Source: Leptothoe kymatousa TAU-MAC 1615 (GTDB lineage: Bacteria > Cyanobacteriota > Cyanobacteriia > Phormidesmidales > Phormidesmidaceae). Taken from it: a DNA stretch of 61,898 bases. This document shows positions 9,657 through 17,121 of the stretch, one piece after another. The position numbers and the translations under genes were made by a program. The stretch is taken from the NCBI RefSeq assembly GCF_018739865.1, contig NZ_JADOER010000001.1, positions 1 through 61,898 on the forward strand, read 5' to 3'. The notes beneath the pieces are model-generated. The model did no database searches. It was not told where the DNA came from and worked only from the letters and a program-made list of their open reading frames with translations. Within the stretch, counting starts at the first letter, position 1. Each line of letters begins with the position of its first letter.

Positions 9657-9824
9657 AAAAATGACTCTGTATCCACACCCGGGGGGAGATACGGAGCCGG
9701 TAAAAATTTCTATATAGTGATGTGGTCAGGCGATTGTCTACAACTATAAACAGTTTTGAGACACCCTGGGGCAATGGTGGCCAGCTAACGGTGTCCTGGT
9801 TGTGGTGTCTGTTGTTACGAGAGT

Positions 9825-10466
9825 TTAGATCAGGGCCGCTGACTGCCAATGGGTAAAAATGTGAGTGCCTTGTACCCGTAAGGCACAGGTATCTAGATCA
9901 AAAATCATGGGGTCATATTTGGGGTTGGCAGCTTCTAGCACCACCACCGATTCTTTTTGGTAAAAGTGTTTTAGGGTAGAGCCTTGCCCGTCTACATAGA
10001 CCGCAACAATTTCCCCTGGTTTTGGCAGGTAGTCGTCGGCTACTGGGCGAATGCCCACATAGGCACCATCAGGAATACCCGCCCCCACCATGCTGTCTCC
10101 TGAAATTTTGAGCACATAGTCGCTGTGTTTACGTCCGCTATATTCAATGTTGAGATAGCCATGGGCTTCGGTGGCGGGGTCGTGGCAGTAGCCTGCTGAA
10201 ATTTCACCGCGAATTGGCAGACCATCGGGGTCGGGGGGACAGGGTAAATTGGCATCCTCAAAGTTAATGAGCTTAATGCTGCGGGACGTGCGTTTGCGGC
10301 GGGTAATGTATTGATGCTTTTCCAGCCATTTCAGGCTGTTTTGGATGCTGCCATGGGACCGCTCGGTGCCATTAATAATTTCACGCACCGTGGGACTATT
10401 GTGATGTTTTCGCCAGTAGGCTTCGATGAAGCTGAGTACAATTCCGTGGGGTTTGCGTACAGCCAT
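9825..10466 (-). CDS. lexA: LexA-family transcriptional repressor
   Basis: A 213-aa repressor with an N-terminal winged helix-turn-helix (about 1-65, TVREIINGTERSHGSIQNSL) and a C-terminal S24 self-cleavage domain. The expected cleavage pair Ala91-Gly92, the nucleophile Ser125 (GDSM) and the general base Lys166 (STLK) are all present. It should therefore be competent for RecA-stimulated autocleavage, unlike some cyanobacterial LexA proteins that have lost these residues. A palindrome with a LexA-box-like core lies just upstream (10480-10513), consistent with autoregulation. Whether it runs an SOS response or another regulon, as reported for some cyanobacterial LexA proteins, cannot be told here. 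Confidence 0.93.
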   Translation of the reverse strand: MAVRKPHGIVLSFIEAYWRKHHNSPTVREIINGTERSHGSIQNSLKWLEKHQYITRRKRTSRSIKLINFEDANLPCPPDPDGLPIRGEISAGYCHDPATEAHGYLNIEYSGRKHSDYVLKISGDSMVGAGIPDGAYVGIRPVADDYLPKPGEIVAVYVDGQGSTLKHFYQKESVVVLEAANPKYDPMIFDLDTCALRVQGTHIFTHWQSAALI

Positions 10467-10479
10467 GGGTCAACATCGT

Positions 10480-10513
10480 ATAGGACGTTTGTATTGTAGT
10501 TCAAATGTCCTAT
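10480..10513 (-). promoter_or_regulatory. Candidate LexA operator and promoter of lexA
   Basis: ATAGGACGTTTG (10480-10491) and CAAATGTCCTAT (10502-10513) form an inverted repeat with one mismatch. Its centre holds GTATTGTAGTTC (10491-10502). This is GTA(T/C)-N4-GTTC and matches the cyanobacterial/Gram-positive type LexA box in seven of the eight defined bases. On the minus strand TTGAAC, then about 16 nt, then TATACG could be the lexA promoter, overlapping the box. It lies 14-47 nt before the lexA start. Motif match is by eye. Confidence 0.6.
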
Positions 10514-10647
10514 AAATGCCTAGGGGGTAAAAAATCTGTGATTAATTGTTGTAAATTTGTTTGAACGCCGAAGTAAGAGGCTGCGATCTCAGCCCCTCAC
10601 TTCGGCGTTTGATTAATAGAAATCTGTGGTCTGTGGCCTTGACTGGG

Positions 10648-11046
10648 CTAAGGGCGGCGACGATTCTCAATACACACCGGCAGTAGCTGGCAACCCGCAA
10701 TGCGCCAGGTGGAGTCAGCCTGCTGTTGCATCATGTAAAGCGCCCGCACTAACGTGCCCCCTTTGGTCATCACCATCATCTGGAGGGTGGGACGCTTTTG
10801 GATGTGCACAATGCCTTCAAAAATCACCGCACGGGGGCTATACACTGGCTGATAATGGGTGCGCACCATTTCCATAAAGGCATGGGGTTGCCTCAGCTGG
10901 CGCTGCAGCTCGGGGCTGGCTAAGGAAAAAGCTGTTGTTGCGTCATTATCTTGAAATGCCTGTAGTTGTCGTTCGACAATGCTACGGATGGCATGCTTAT
11001 CGTGGGTTGACAAATTCTTTCTATACACAATTATTTGTTGCCCCAA
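10648..11046 (-). CDS. DUF4864 domain-containing protein
   Basis: A 132-aa protein matching the DUF4864 pattern: an N-terminal helix (AIRSIVERQLQAFQDND), the AFSLASPELQ phrase, then FMEMVRTHYQPVYSPRAVIF and a beta-rich end. The fold resembles small SnoaL/NTF2-like proteins; no function is known. The reading frame has no ATG near its 5' end. TTG at 11046 is the most likely start because the conserved domain begins about 17 residues later, and the frame is open further up to 11124. It stands alone between lexA and the ABC ATPase. Confidence 0.75.
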   Translation of the reverse strand: MGQQIIVYRKNLSTHDKHAIRSIVERQLQAFQDNDATTAFSLASPELQRQLRQPHAFMEMVRTHYQPVYSPRAVIFEGIVHIQKRPTLQMMVMTKGGTLVRALYMMQQQADSTWRIAGCQLLPVCIENRRRP

Positions 11047-11553
11047 ATCCGCTACGTGGGTGCTGTGTTTTTGAGCTTGATCGAGCCAATAAATTGAATA
11101 ACAATCGCTGAATAAATTTGTTATTCATCCCTGTAAATCTATCACTCTAATGAAGGCGATAGCTGCTTCAGCCGCTGGGTTTGCGGTTTGATCAACAACA
11201 TGTAAATCGTTGCTGAAGATTTCTATCCATTCCTATCGATTTGAGAGTTTCCCTTTTCAATAGACAACGCCCTCTTGATGGAATCAGGATGGATTCCCGG
11301 TGATTTGCTATAAACTTGGTCGCTGTATCGTTAAAAGATGCCTTGAGCTGATGCGTTTTGTCAGGATATCTCAGATGCCATTATCCCGAGACGTAGCGCC
11401 ACCCAACATCGCCACCGTCTTATCTAATTGTAAAGTTTGTTTGATACACCCAAGTCCCTTCTCAGTGAATTAAACGTCTTTGGAGTAAGAAAAGTTCCCG
11501 GATGTCGGTGTGTGTTATATTTTGCCACCGGGGTGTGTGCTGGATTCAAGCCG
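11047..11553. other. Intergenic region of about 500 bp between divergent genes
   Basis: No gene seen. A perfect 10-bp inverted repeat (TGAATAACAA at 11095-11104 with TTGTTATTCA at 11118-11127) lies upstream of the DUF4864 gene and could be an operator or a hairpin in its leader. The remainder should contain the promoter of the ABC ATPase gene; I could not pick a clear -35/-10 pair. Confidence 0.5.
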
Positions 11554-12534
11554 ATGTCTGCCATAGATGTTCAACAGTTAACCAAGGTCTATCCAGTTGC
11601 AATTAAACAACCAGGCCTCTCTGGAACGTTGCGTCACTTTTTTCAGCGTGACTATCGTCAGGTGAAGGCGGTTAATGAGGTTTCGTTTCACATAGAACCG
11701 GGTGAGGTGGTGGGTTTTTTGGGCCCCAACGGTGCGGGTAAGACCACCACCTTAAAGATGCTAACGGGGTTAATTTATCCATCTTCCGGCCAGGTGCGGG
11801 TGGCGGGGCAGGTGCCTTTTCAGCGGCAGCGTGCCTTTTTAGAGCAAATTACCCTGGTGATGGGGCAAAAGCAGCAGCTGATTTGGGATTTGCCAGCCCT
11901 CGATTCGTTGCGCATCAATGGCGCTATTTATGATCTGTCGTCCCAGGAACTGCGCCAGCGGATTCATGAGCTGGCTGAAATGCTGGACATTGCCGATAAG
12001 CTAACCCAGCCGGTACGTAAACTTTCCCTGGGAGAGCGGATGAAGGCGGAAATGTTGGCCGCCCTACTGCATCATCCTAAGGTTCTATTTTTAGATGAAC
12101 CCACCCTGGGGCTAGACGTGAATGCCCAGATGGCGGTGCGCAAGTTTTTGCAGCTGTATAACCAGCGCTACCAGGCCACCATTGTGCTCACGAGTCACTA
12201 CATGGCCGATATTACGGCTCTGTGCGATCGCGTTCTCCTCATCTATCAAGGCCAGCTAATTTATGATGGCTCCTTAGATCGCCTGGTGGAGCGTTTTGCC
12301 CCCTATCGGGAAGTGACCGCAGAATTAGCAGCAGAAGTATCGGCCGATGTCCTCAGTGCCTACGGTGAGATTCAGTCCATTGATGGTTGCAAAGTCGTAC
12401 TCCTAGTCAAGCGCGAAGACCTAACCACAAAAGTTTCCCAGGCCCTTGCCCAGCTGCCAGTGCAGGACCTCACCGTGGCCGATCCCCCCATTGAAGACGT
12501 CATTGGCCGCGTGTTTGACGCAGGCAGCGTTTAG
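11554..12534 (+). CDS. ABC transporter ATP-binding protein (DrrA/ABC-2 type)
   Basis: A 326-aa ATPase of an ABC-2 exporter. It has a Walker A (GPNGAGKTT), signature (LSLGERMKAE, a variant of LSGGQ), Walker B (VLFLDEPTLGLD) and H-loop His (LTSHYM), followed by a C-terminal extension of about 90 residues typical of this subfamily. The linker FFQRDYRQVKAVNEVSF before the core is typical of ATPases paired with ABC-2 permeases. I start it at ATG 11554 (MSAIDVQQL); an in-frame TTG at 11437 would add 39 unconserved residues. No permease is adjacent; the one at 4256-5029 is the candidate. Confidence 0.93.
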   Translation: MSAIDVQQLTKVYPVAIKQPGLSGTLRHFFQRDYRQVKAVNEVSFHIEPGEVVGFLGPNGAGKTTTLKMLTGLIYPSSGQVRVAGQVPFQRQRAFLEQITLVMGQKQQLIWDLPALDSLRINGAIYDLSSQELRQRIHELAEMLDIADKLTQPVRKLSLGERMKAEMLAALLHHPKVLFLDEPTLGLDVNAQMAVRKFLQLYNQRYQATIVLTSHYMADITALCDRVLLIYQGQLIYDGSLDRLVERFAPYREVTAELAAEVSADVLSAYGEIQSIDGCKVVLLVKREDLTTKVSQALAQLPVQDLTVADPPIEDVIGRVFDAGSV

Positions 12535-12579
12535 CTCATGGCTGAGCGCTGAGGCTTTGCTGAGCGCTCAGCCATGAGC
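12534..12579. terminator. Perfect 17-bp hairpin between convergent genes
   Basis: GCTCATGGCTGAGCGCT (12534-12550) and its exact reverse complement (12563-12579) flank a 12-nt loop. The left arm begins in the stop codon of the ABC ATPase, and the right arm ends 3 bp before the convergent GIY-YIG gene's stop. No T-run follows. The position suggests bidirectional transcription termination or 3'-end protection. Confidence 0.75.
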
Positions 12580-12581
12580 AC

Positions 12582-13175
12582 CTAAACCCCTTCCCCAATA
12601 AACGGCGTGCCCCAAAATTTCCAATTTTCCTTATTAAACGGAGAACGCCACTTATATATCAGGGCCGACTCCACTTTTTGCCGGGGACGGCGGTCTGCCG
12701 GCGCATGACGCCAAAATGCAATCCCTAGCTGACTATCGAGATCGTGATGGTAATGTGTTTGGCGATAGTTCATCAAATAGCGTTTGCAGTCATGTTCGCC
12801 CTTCCATCGCTGGTTCGATTTCACCGTTTCACCCACATATAGCAACAGCTCACTGTGGTAATCGACCACAAAATACAGGGCCGCCACCCCCACATCGCTA
12901 AACTGCCAACGCCAAAACTCCGTATTTTGTTGGGGCAGCGCAAACGGATCAATGGCCTCTGCCGGGTCAGGGGCCGCATCAAATAAACTGGCCTGCTCCA
13001 TAATGGGTGCAGCTTTAACCGTTTTCTGGAACGTGGCAACCTTCTGTTTCCAGTCCATCAGCTCCTGTCGTCCCAGCTCGGTTTTCGGCAATAAATTCTG
13101 AAATCGAGATTGGCTAATCGCCTGTTGGGCATCCTCATTTAAGAGGGACGTTTGCTTTCGAGAACCCATGGGCAT
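12582..13175 (-). CDS. GIY-YIG nuclease family protein
   Basis: A 197-aa protein with a C-terminal GIY-YIG-like domain (about 95-190). LYF (100-102) and YVGET (113-117) take the place of the GIY and YIG strands. Glu169 in the helix VESALIYKWRSPFNKENW and Asn181 fit the metal-binding Glu and the conserved Asn of the family. The N-terminal 90 residues are polar and unassigned. Related proteins are common in cyanobacteria; whether this one cuts DNA is unknown. Two nearby Met codons (MPM) could start it. Confidence 0.75.
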   Translation of the reverse strand: MPMGSRKQTSLLNEDAQQAISQSRFQNLLPKTELGRQELMDWKQKVATFQKTVKAAPIMEQASLFDAAPDPAEAIDPFALPQQNTEFWRWQFSDVGVAALYFVVDYHSELLLYVGETVKSNQRWKGEHDCKRYLMNYRQTHYHHDLDSQLGIAFWRHAPADRRPRQKVESALIYKWRSPFNKENWKFWGTPFIGEGV

Positions 13176-13658
13176 GTAAACTAAACGCTAGATGTAGGGG
13201 ATGCATCATTCTTTGAAACGATGATACCTCTCTATCTAGTATCAAGAATACCTGCTTTACAACTGTCATCATTTCCTTGATCCGTAATTTTAGCCGGAGC
13301 GTTCTAGCGGCTGCGATAAATTGCCGGAAGTATAAGGTTTTACGTGATGACACGTCCTAGAAAGTGCTGGCCAGGACACAAAAATATGAAGACTCCTACC
13401 TAAACCCATGGCCTGTTTGTATTGATTGTGTAGACCCTACGCTTTTCGATGTCAGATTTGATTGTTGTTGCTTAATATTATTGACAGCGGAGGGTGGCTA
13501 CCGAGTGAATACCGATTTGCATAACGCTAATTTCTATTTGCTCGTTTGGCTAAACGAGGCAAACAAAAGTTATAAATAACCCGTCTAATTGAACTTATGG
13601 GTAATCTGTAGGTTATCGATGGTTCTAAAAGTCTGTTGTAAGTATTGCTATTAGTTTT
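13176..13658. other. Intergenic region of about 480 bp
   Basis: AT-rich divergent spacer between the GIY-YIG gene and the STAS-sugar transferase gene. Short open frames here show no conserved features and no ribosome-binding sites. It presumably carries both promoters; I saw no clear motif. Confidence 0.5.
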
Positions 13659-14648
13659 ATGGTCGATAGTGTTAAGACGTCTTCTCCTGCGTCAGCTCTA
13701 ATCCAATCGGAGTTTCAAACTATTCAGCTACCCGCCAATGTGACTGTGGTAGAGGCTACGGCATTCAAAAAGCAATGCCAGGATCTGTTTACTGAAAATC
13801 CCGACTTGTCCGAGTTGGTTCTGGACTTTTCGGAGACTCGCTTTCTTGACAGTAGCGGTATCGGAGCCTTAGTGATTTGCCATCGCTTAAGTGCGGCTAG
13901 AGGCGCTAGTTTGCGTCTAGTTGAGGTCCCCCCTCAAGTGATGATGGTGTTGTCGCTGACTGAGCTAGACAAGGTTTTTGATATTTCCTTAGCGGCTGAA
14001 AGTGACTCCACCGAAGGCCAGCAGATGCTGCCTGAGACCCATCCTTCAGTGAATTCCAAGGCTAAGCGTGCTTTGGACATTGTGGGCGGTCTAGTGGGAC
14101 TATTGCTAACTGCGATTGTTTTTGTCCCCGTATTCATCATCATCAAGTTGGATGATGGCGGTCCTATCTTTTTTGCCCAGACCCGATGTTCTTGGCTAGG
14201 CAAGCGGTTTCAGATTTGGAAGTTTCGTTCCATGGTCACCGATGCTGAAGCCCGGAAAAAAGAGGTGGTCAATCAGGTTGAAGGCCCTCTATTTAAGAAT
14301 GAGAACGATCCCCGAATCACGAAGATTGGTCGTATTCTGCGCAAAACCAGCTTGGACGAATTTCCTCAGTTCTGGAATGTACTTAAAGGCGACATGAGCC
14401 TTGTGGGTACACGGCCCCCAACACCAGACGAGATTGAGCAGTACGAAGTTGGTGCTTGGCAGCGTCTCAATGTGAAGCCCGGTATGACAGGCGAATGGCA
14501 GGTCAATGGTCGGTCTAGTATCACTAAGTTCGAGGATGTGATCAAACTCGACCTGCGCTATCAAGAGAACTGGAGTTTCTTCTACGATATCCAGTTGATT
14601 GTCAAAACCGTACTTGTGTTATTCAGCAAGGAATCTGGCGCCCATTGA
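13659..14648 (+). CDS. STAS domain fused to a bacterial sugar transferase
   Basis: A 329-aa fusion. Residues about 15-115 form a STAS (anti-sigma-factor antagonist) domain with FLDSSGIGALV, whose Ser65/Ser66 correspond to the serine phosphorylated in SpoIIAA-type proteins. Residues 134-329 are a WbaP/WcaJ-type undecaprenyl-phosphate sugar phosphotransferase: a membrane helix (about 140-162), KFRSMVTDA, KTSLDEFPQFWNVLKGDMSLVGTRP in segments, and the end motif PGMTGEWQVNGRS. The enzyme would load the first sugar of an exopolysaccharide onto the lipid carrier. The STAS part suggests control by a partner-switching serine kinase/phosphatase pair (inference). A clear terminator follows at 14688. 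Confidence 0.92.
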   Translation: MVDSVKTSSPASALIQSEFQTIQLPANVTVVEATAFKKQCQDLFTENPDLSELVLDFSETRFLDSSGIGALVICHRLSAARGASLRLVEVPPQVMMVLSLTELDKVFDISLAAESDSTEGQQMLPETHPSVNSKAKRALDIVGGLVGLLLTAIVFVPVFIIIKLDDGGPIFFAQTRCSWLGKRFQIWKFRSMVTDAEARKKEVVNQVEGPLFKNENDPRITKIGRILRKTSLDEFPQFWNVLKGDMSLVGTRPPTPDEIEQYEVGAWQRLNVKPGMTGEWQVNGRSSITKFEDVIKLDLRYQENWSFFYDIQLIVKTVLVLFSKESGAH

Positions 14649-14687
14649 TATGCGCAGTCTGCATGCTCAATTGAAGCTTGAATAATT

Positions 14688-14725
14688 AAAAAAGCAGCAG
14701 GGTGACTACCCCGCTGCTTTTTTTT
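14688..14725. terminator. Intrinsic terminator, bidirectional
   Basis: AAAAAAGCAGC, then GGG, loop, CCC, then GCTGC followed by eight T: a stem with one mismatch and T-runs on both strands. It ends the STAS-sugar transferase transcript and, on the other strand, the BON-like gene. Confidence 0.85.
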
Positions 14726-14755
14726 AGCTATCGGTTAGGTTTGGCAACCCTAACT

Positions 14756-15157
14756 TTAGCCAATTTCTACCTGGCTCGTGTCAACGGCAGTGGCGCCATC
14801 AACGCCTTTGGCAACGGTAACCATTTTGTCAAGAATCCCTTGGCTCGGTACCTTACCTTTGAGGACCACTTTGCTACTAAGCTGAGCAACCCATAGAGTT
14901 TCAACATCATCCAACTGAGAATCTTCGTCGAACGCTAGGGTGACGCGCTTAGCTAGGCCGCTCTCATCGAATTCACCGGTTAGGCCAATCTTGCATAGAG
15001 GAATATCCTCTTCTGCGGGGGCATTGTTGGCAGCGGTAGCGGTGGGTGCAGCAGCCGTGGTTTTAGGAGCTGTTTTTTTTGCACCGGGGCGACGACCAGC
15101 TTTGGTGCTAGCACCTGCAGGCTTGTCTTGCTTGAAAATACGCTTTAGAAAACCCAT
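14756..15157 (-). CDS. BON-like domain protein with a basic, Ala-rich N terminus
   Basis: A 133-aa protein. It starts with MGFLKRIFKQDKP, continues with a low-complexity Lys/Ala/Thr/Pro stretch (about 13-48), and ends in a BON-like fold (about 80-133; DVETLWVAQLSSKVVLKGKVP, then DKMVTVAKGVDGATAVD). BON domains are thought to bind lipids or membranes. There is no signal peptide, but the amphipathic basic N terminus could touch the membrane. Similar small proteins occur in other cyanobacteria. The function is unknown. Confidence 0.7.
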   Translation of the reverse strand: MGFLKRIFKQDKPAGASTKAGRRPGAKKTAPKTTAAAPTATAANNAPAEEDIPLCKIGLTGEFDESGLAKRVTLAFDEDSQLDDVETLWVAQLSSKVVLKGKVPSQGILDKMVTVAKGVDGATAVDTSQVEIG

Positions 15158-15392
15158 GAAAATTTCCTACGTGACTATCACAAGTGAGTAGAACAGATGT
15201 CTAACCCATACATAGGGTAGCGGTCGACTTTCGATCCCCGCCGCATCTTCAGAAACAAATAATTTTGATGGCGTAATTTTCTGCGCGGAATAGCAGATTT
15301 TCTTGATTCATTGGCTTAACCTCGTCAGCCTGGTACGTAATAGCTAAAGTTGATGGTGAAGCAACTTGCTATAGTCTGACAGCGGTTGCAGT

Positions 15393-16448
15393 ATGTTTTC
15401 AATAGGGCGAACCATGGTACGAGACGGGCTGCAAACGGTCACAAATCGATATTTTGGTGGGCGGCGCGTGTCACCGATGGTGCTCAAGCACATGCGCGAT
15501 AGCCTGATGAATGACTCGGAGCTAAACCGCGACTATGTGGTGATGACCATCGGCGCTTGTATCATCGCCACCCTGGGGCTGTTGTCGAATAGTGCGGCGG
15601 TGATCATTGGGGCGATGTTGGTGGCGCCGCTGATGTTACCCATTCGTGGCATGGCCTTTGGCTTTTTAGAAGGCGATATTGAGCTGATTCAGGAAGGGGC
15701 AAAGGCCCTGGGGTTTGGGACTTTAATTGCGATCGCGCTATCCACCGCCCTAGGCCTCATGCTGGGGCTATCGGAATATGGTTCCGAAGTGTGGGCCCGT
15801 TCGGAACCCACCCTGCTAGATCTGGGCATTGCCATCACGGCGGGCGGCATTAGCGGCTTTGCCAAGGTGCAGCCAAAGCTATCCAATACCTTGTCGGGCA
15901 CTGCGATCGCCGTGGCCCTAATGCCGCCGGTGTGCGTCATTGGTTTGGGGTTGGCCCAGGCAAAAATGGCCCTCAGCTGGGGGGCCACCCTGCTCTATGT
16001 CACCAACCTGATCGGCATTACCCTATCTTGCATGTTGGCCTTTTGGCTCACCGGCTATGCCCCATTTCAAAAAGCACGTAAGTCGTTGCGATTTGTGTTG
16101 ATGATGACAGCGGCATTGATTGTGCCGTTGGCCGTGAGTTTAGTGGAGCTGGTGCGCCAAAATCGAGCGGAGGACAGCGTGCGGGATGCGTTGGTCAATG
16201 GTACGGTCACCTTTACCCGATTAGAGCTGATCGATAGTGATATTAATTGGTTGTCCAGCCCGCCCGAGGTGCGCCTGACGGTGTATAGTGTCGAACCGGT
16301 GACGCCAAAGCAGGTGGCGTTGTTAGAGACCTATGTGAGTCAGCGGATGAAACGGGACTTTACGCTGATTTTTGAAGTGAGTGAAGTGAAGGAAGTGACC
16401 CGCGAAGAAGTGCAGCCTGCCAGTAGTGAACCGGTTAGTGAAGAATAA
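15393..16448 (+). CDS. DUF389 (TIGR00341-like) membrane protein
   Basis: A 351-aa protein with five or six membrane helices. It shows the DUF389 hallmarks: DYVVMTIGACIIATLGLL, SNSAAVIIGAMLVAPLMLPI, then FAKVQPKLSNTLSGTAIAVALMPP in segments. A soluble C-terminal domain (about 265-350) ends in an acidic Glu/Val tail. The family is widespread and uncharacterised; a transport role is assumed from topology only. It lies between the BON-like gene (divergent) and the PD-(D/E)XK gene (convergent). Confidence 0.9.
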   Translation: MFSIGRTMVRDGLQTVTNRYFGGRRVSPMVLKHMRDSLMNDSELNRDYVVMTIGACIIATLGLLSNSAAVIIGAMLVAPLMLPIRGMAFGFLEGDIELIQEGAKALGFGTLIAIALSTALGLMLGLSEYGSEVWARSEPTLLDLGIAITAGGISGFAKVQPKLSNTLSGTAIAVALMPPVCVIGLGLAQAKMALSWGATLLYVTNLIGITLSCMLAFWLTGYAPFQKARKSLRFVLMMTAALIVPLAVSLVELVRQNRAEDSVRDALVNGTVTFTRLELIDSDINWLSSPPEVRLTVYSVEPVTPKQVALLETYVSQRMKRDFTLIFEVSEVKEVTREEVQPASSEPVSEE

Positions 16449-16488
16449 GCGGCTCTGGACTATATGATTTGTCGGCGGAGAGACTTTT

Positions 16489-17082
16489 TTATCCCTCACA
16501 GGCCAAATACACCAGAATCCCCAATAGCCGTTCCAATGGCTCCAGACCGTAGGCTTCCAAATCAATGGTCAAATCTGTTCCCTGGAGCTTTAGAAACTTC
16601 CACAGTTCACCATTGGTCACACAGCCATAAACAGTCTTCTCGGGCTGTTGGTTAAAAATCTGCGCCGCTACCATTTCAGCGGCGCACTGTCCCAAACCCG
16701 CATTCAGGTTTTCGGGTTTTGCCTCCACCATCATTATCACAGGCGATTCCAGCACTAACAACCTGGGGGAGCGGGCAATCAAAAAATCCACATACCCCAC
16801 CAATTCTTGGCTTGGGTCAACGTTAAATTCTTTACCCGAAAACACACTGACCTTGGCATTGGCTAACCGTCGCACCGCAGTCAAAATTGGATTGATAATC
16901 CATTCACTGCGGGCCTTTTCATTACCCTGGGCCAGTGCCAGGGGCAAACTGTCTGCCAAGGTTGAAGTCAGCAGCGTATCTGGAGCAACCGTGGGTATCG
17001 TTGGCAAGAAGTGAATGGCCTCATGAACAACGAGACCAAACGCTTGCTGAACCTTCTGTAAGCTGAATTTGCTGTAGGGCAT
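16489..17082 (-). CDS. PD-(D/E)XK nuclease-fold protein (cyanobacterial conserved)
   Basis: A 197-aa protein whose core resembles type II restriction-like nucleases: Glu60 in a helix (EKARSEWIINPIL), Asp99 in GYVDFLI, and Glu120-Ala-Lys122 (VEAK), giving an E...D...ExK site. The rest is helix-rich. It follows ileS by 39 bp on the same strand and is probably co-transcribed. Proteins of this type are common in cyanobacteria and other bacteria with many mobile elements; neither target nor activity is known. Confidence 0.7.
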   Translation of the reverse strand: MPYSKFSLQKVQQAFGLVVHEAIHFLPTIPTVAPDTLLTSTLADSLPLALAQGNEKARSEWIINPILTAVRRLANAKVSVFSGKEFNVDPSQELVGYVDFLIARSPRLLVLESPVIMMVEAKPENLNAGLGQCAAEMVAAQIFNQQPEKTVYGCVTNGELWKFLKLQGTDLTIDLEAYGLEPLERLLGILVYLACEG

Positions 17083-17121
17083 ATGGCGACAGACCGGCTA
17101 CACCGCGATCATAGCTCAGGC

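Larger units (their letters stand above)
9137..9824. other. Gene-free region of 688 bp with a strong hairpin
   Basis: No convincing protein-coding gene. The first part (9137-9540) is AT-rich. The second (9545-9824) is GC-richer and holds a perfect 12-bp hairpin (9622-9656) and a GTATC/GATAC pair around 9668-9692. A GTA-N8-TAC sequence lies at 9510-9523. The change in composition and the stems would suit an RNA gene, but none was recognised (no match by eye to SRP RNA, tmRNA, 6S or Yfr1 core motifs). Confidence 0.5.

Noticed and set aside
9607..9849. 80-codon minus-strand frame overlapping the end of lexA
   Set aside because: No motif; it crosses the structured gene-free DNA and overlaps the lexA 3' end.
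13364..13579. 71-codon plus-strand frame before the STAS-sugar transferase gene
   Set aside because: No ribosome-binding site or conserved feature; AT-rich spacer.
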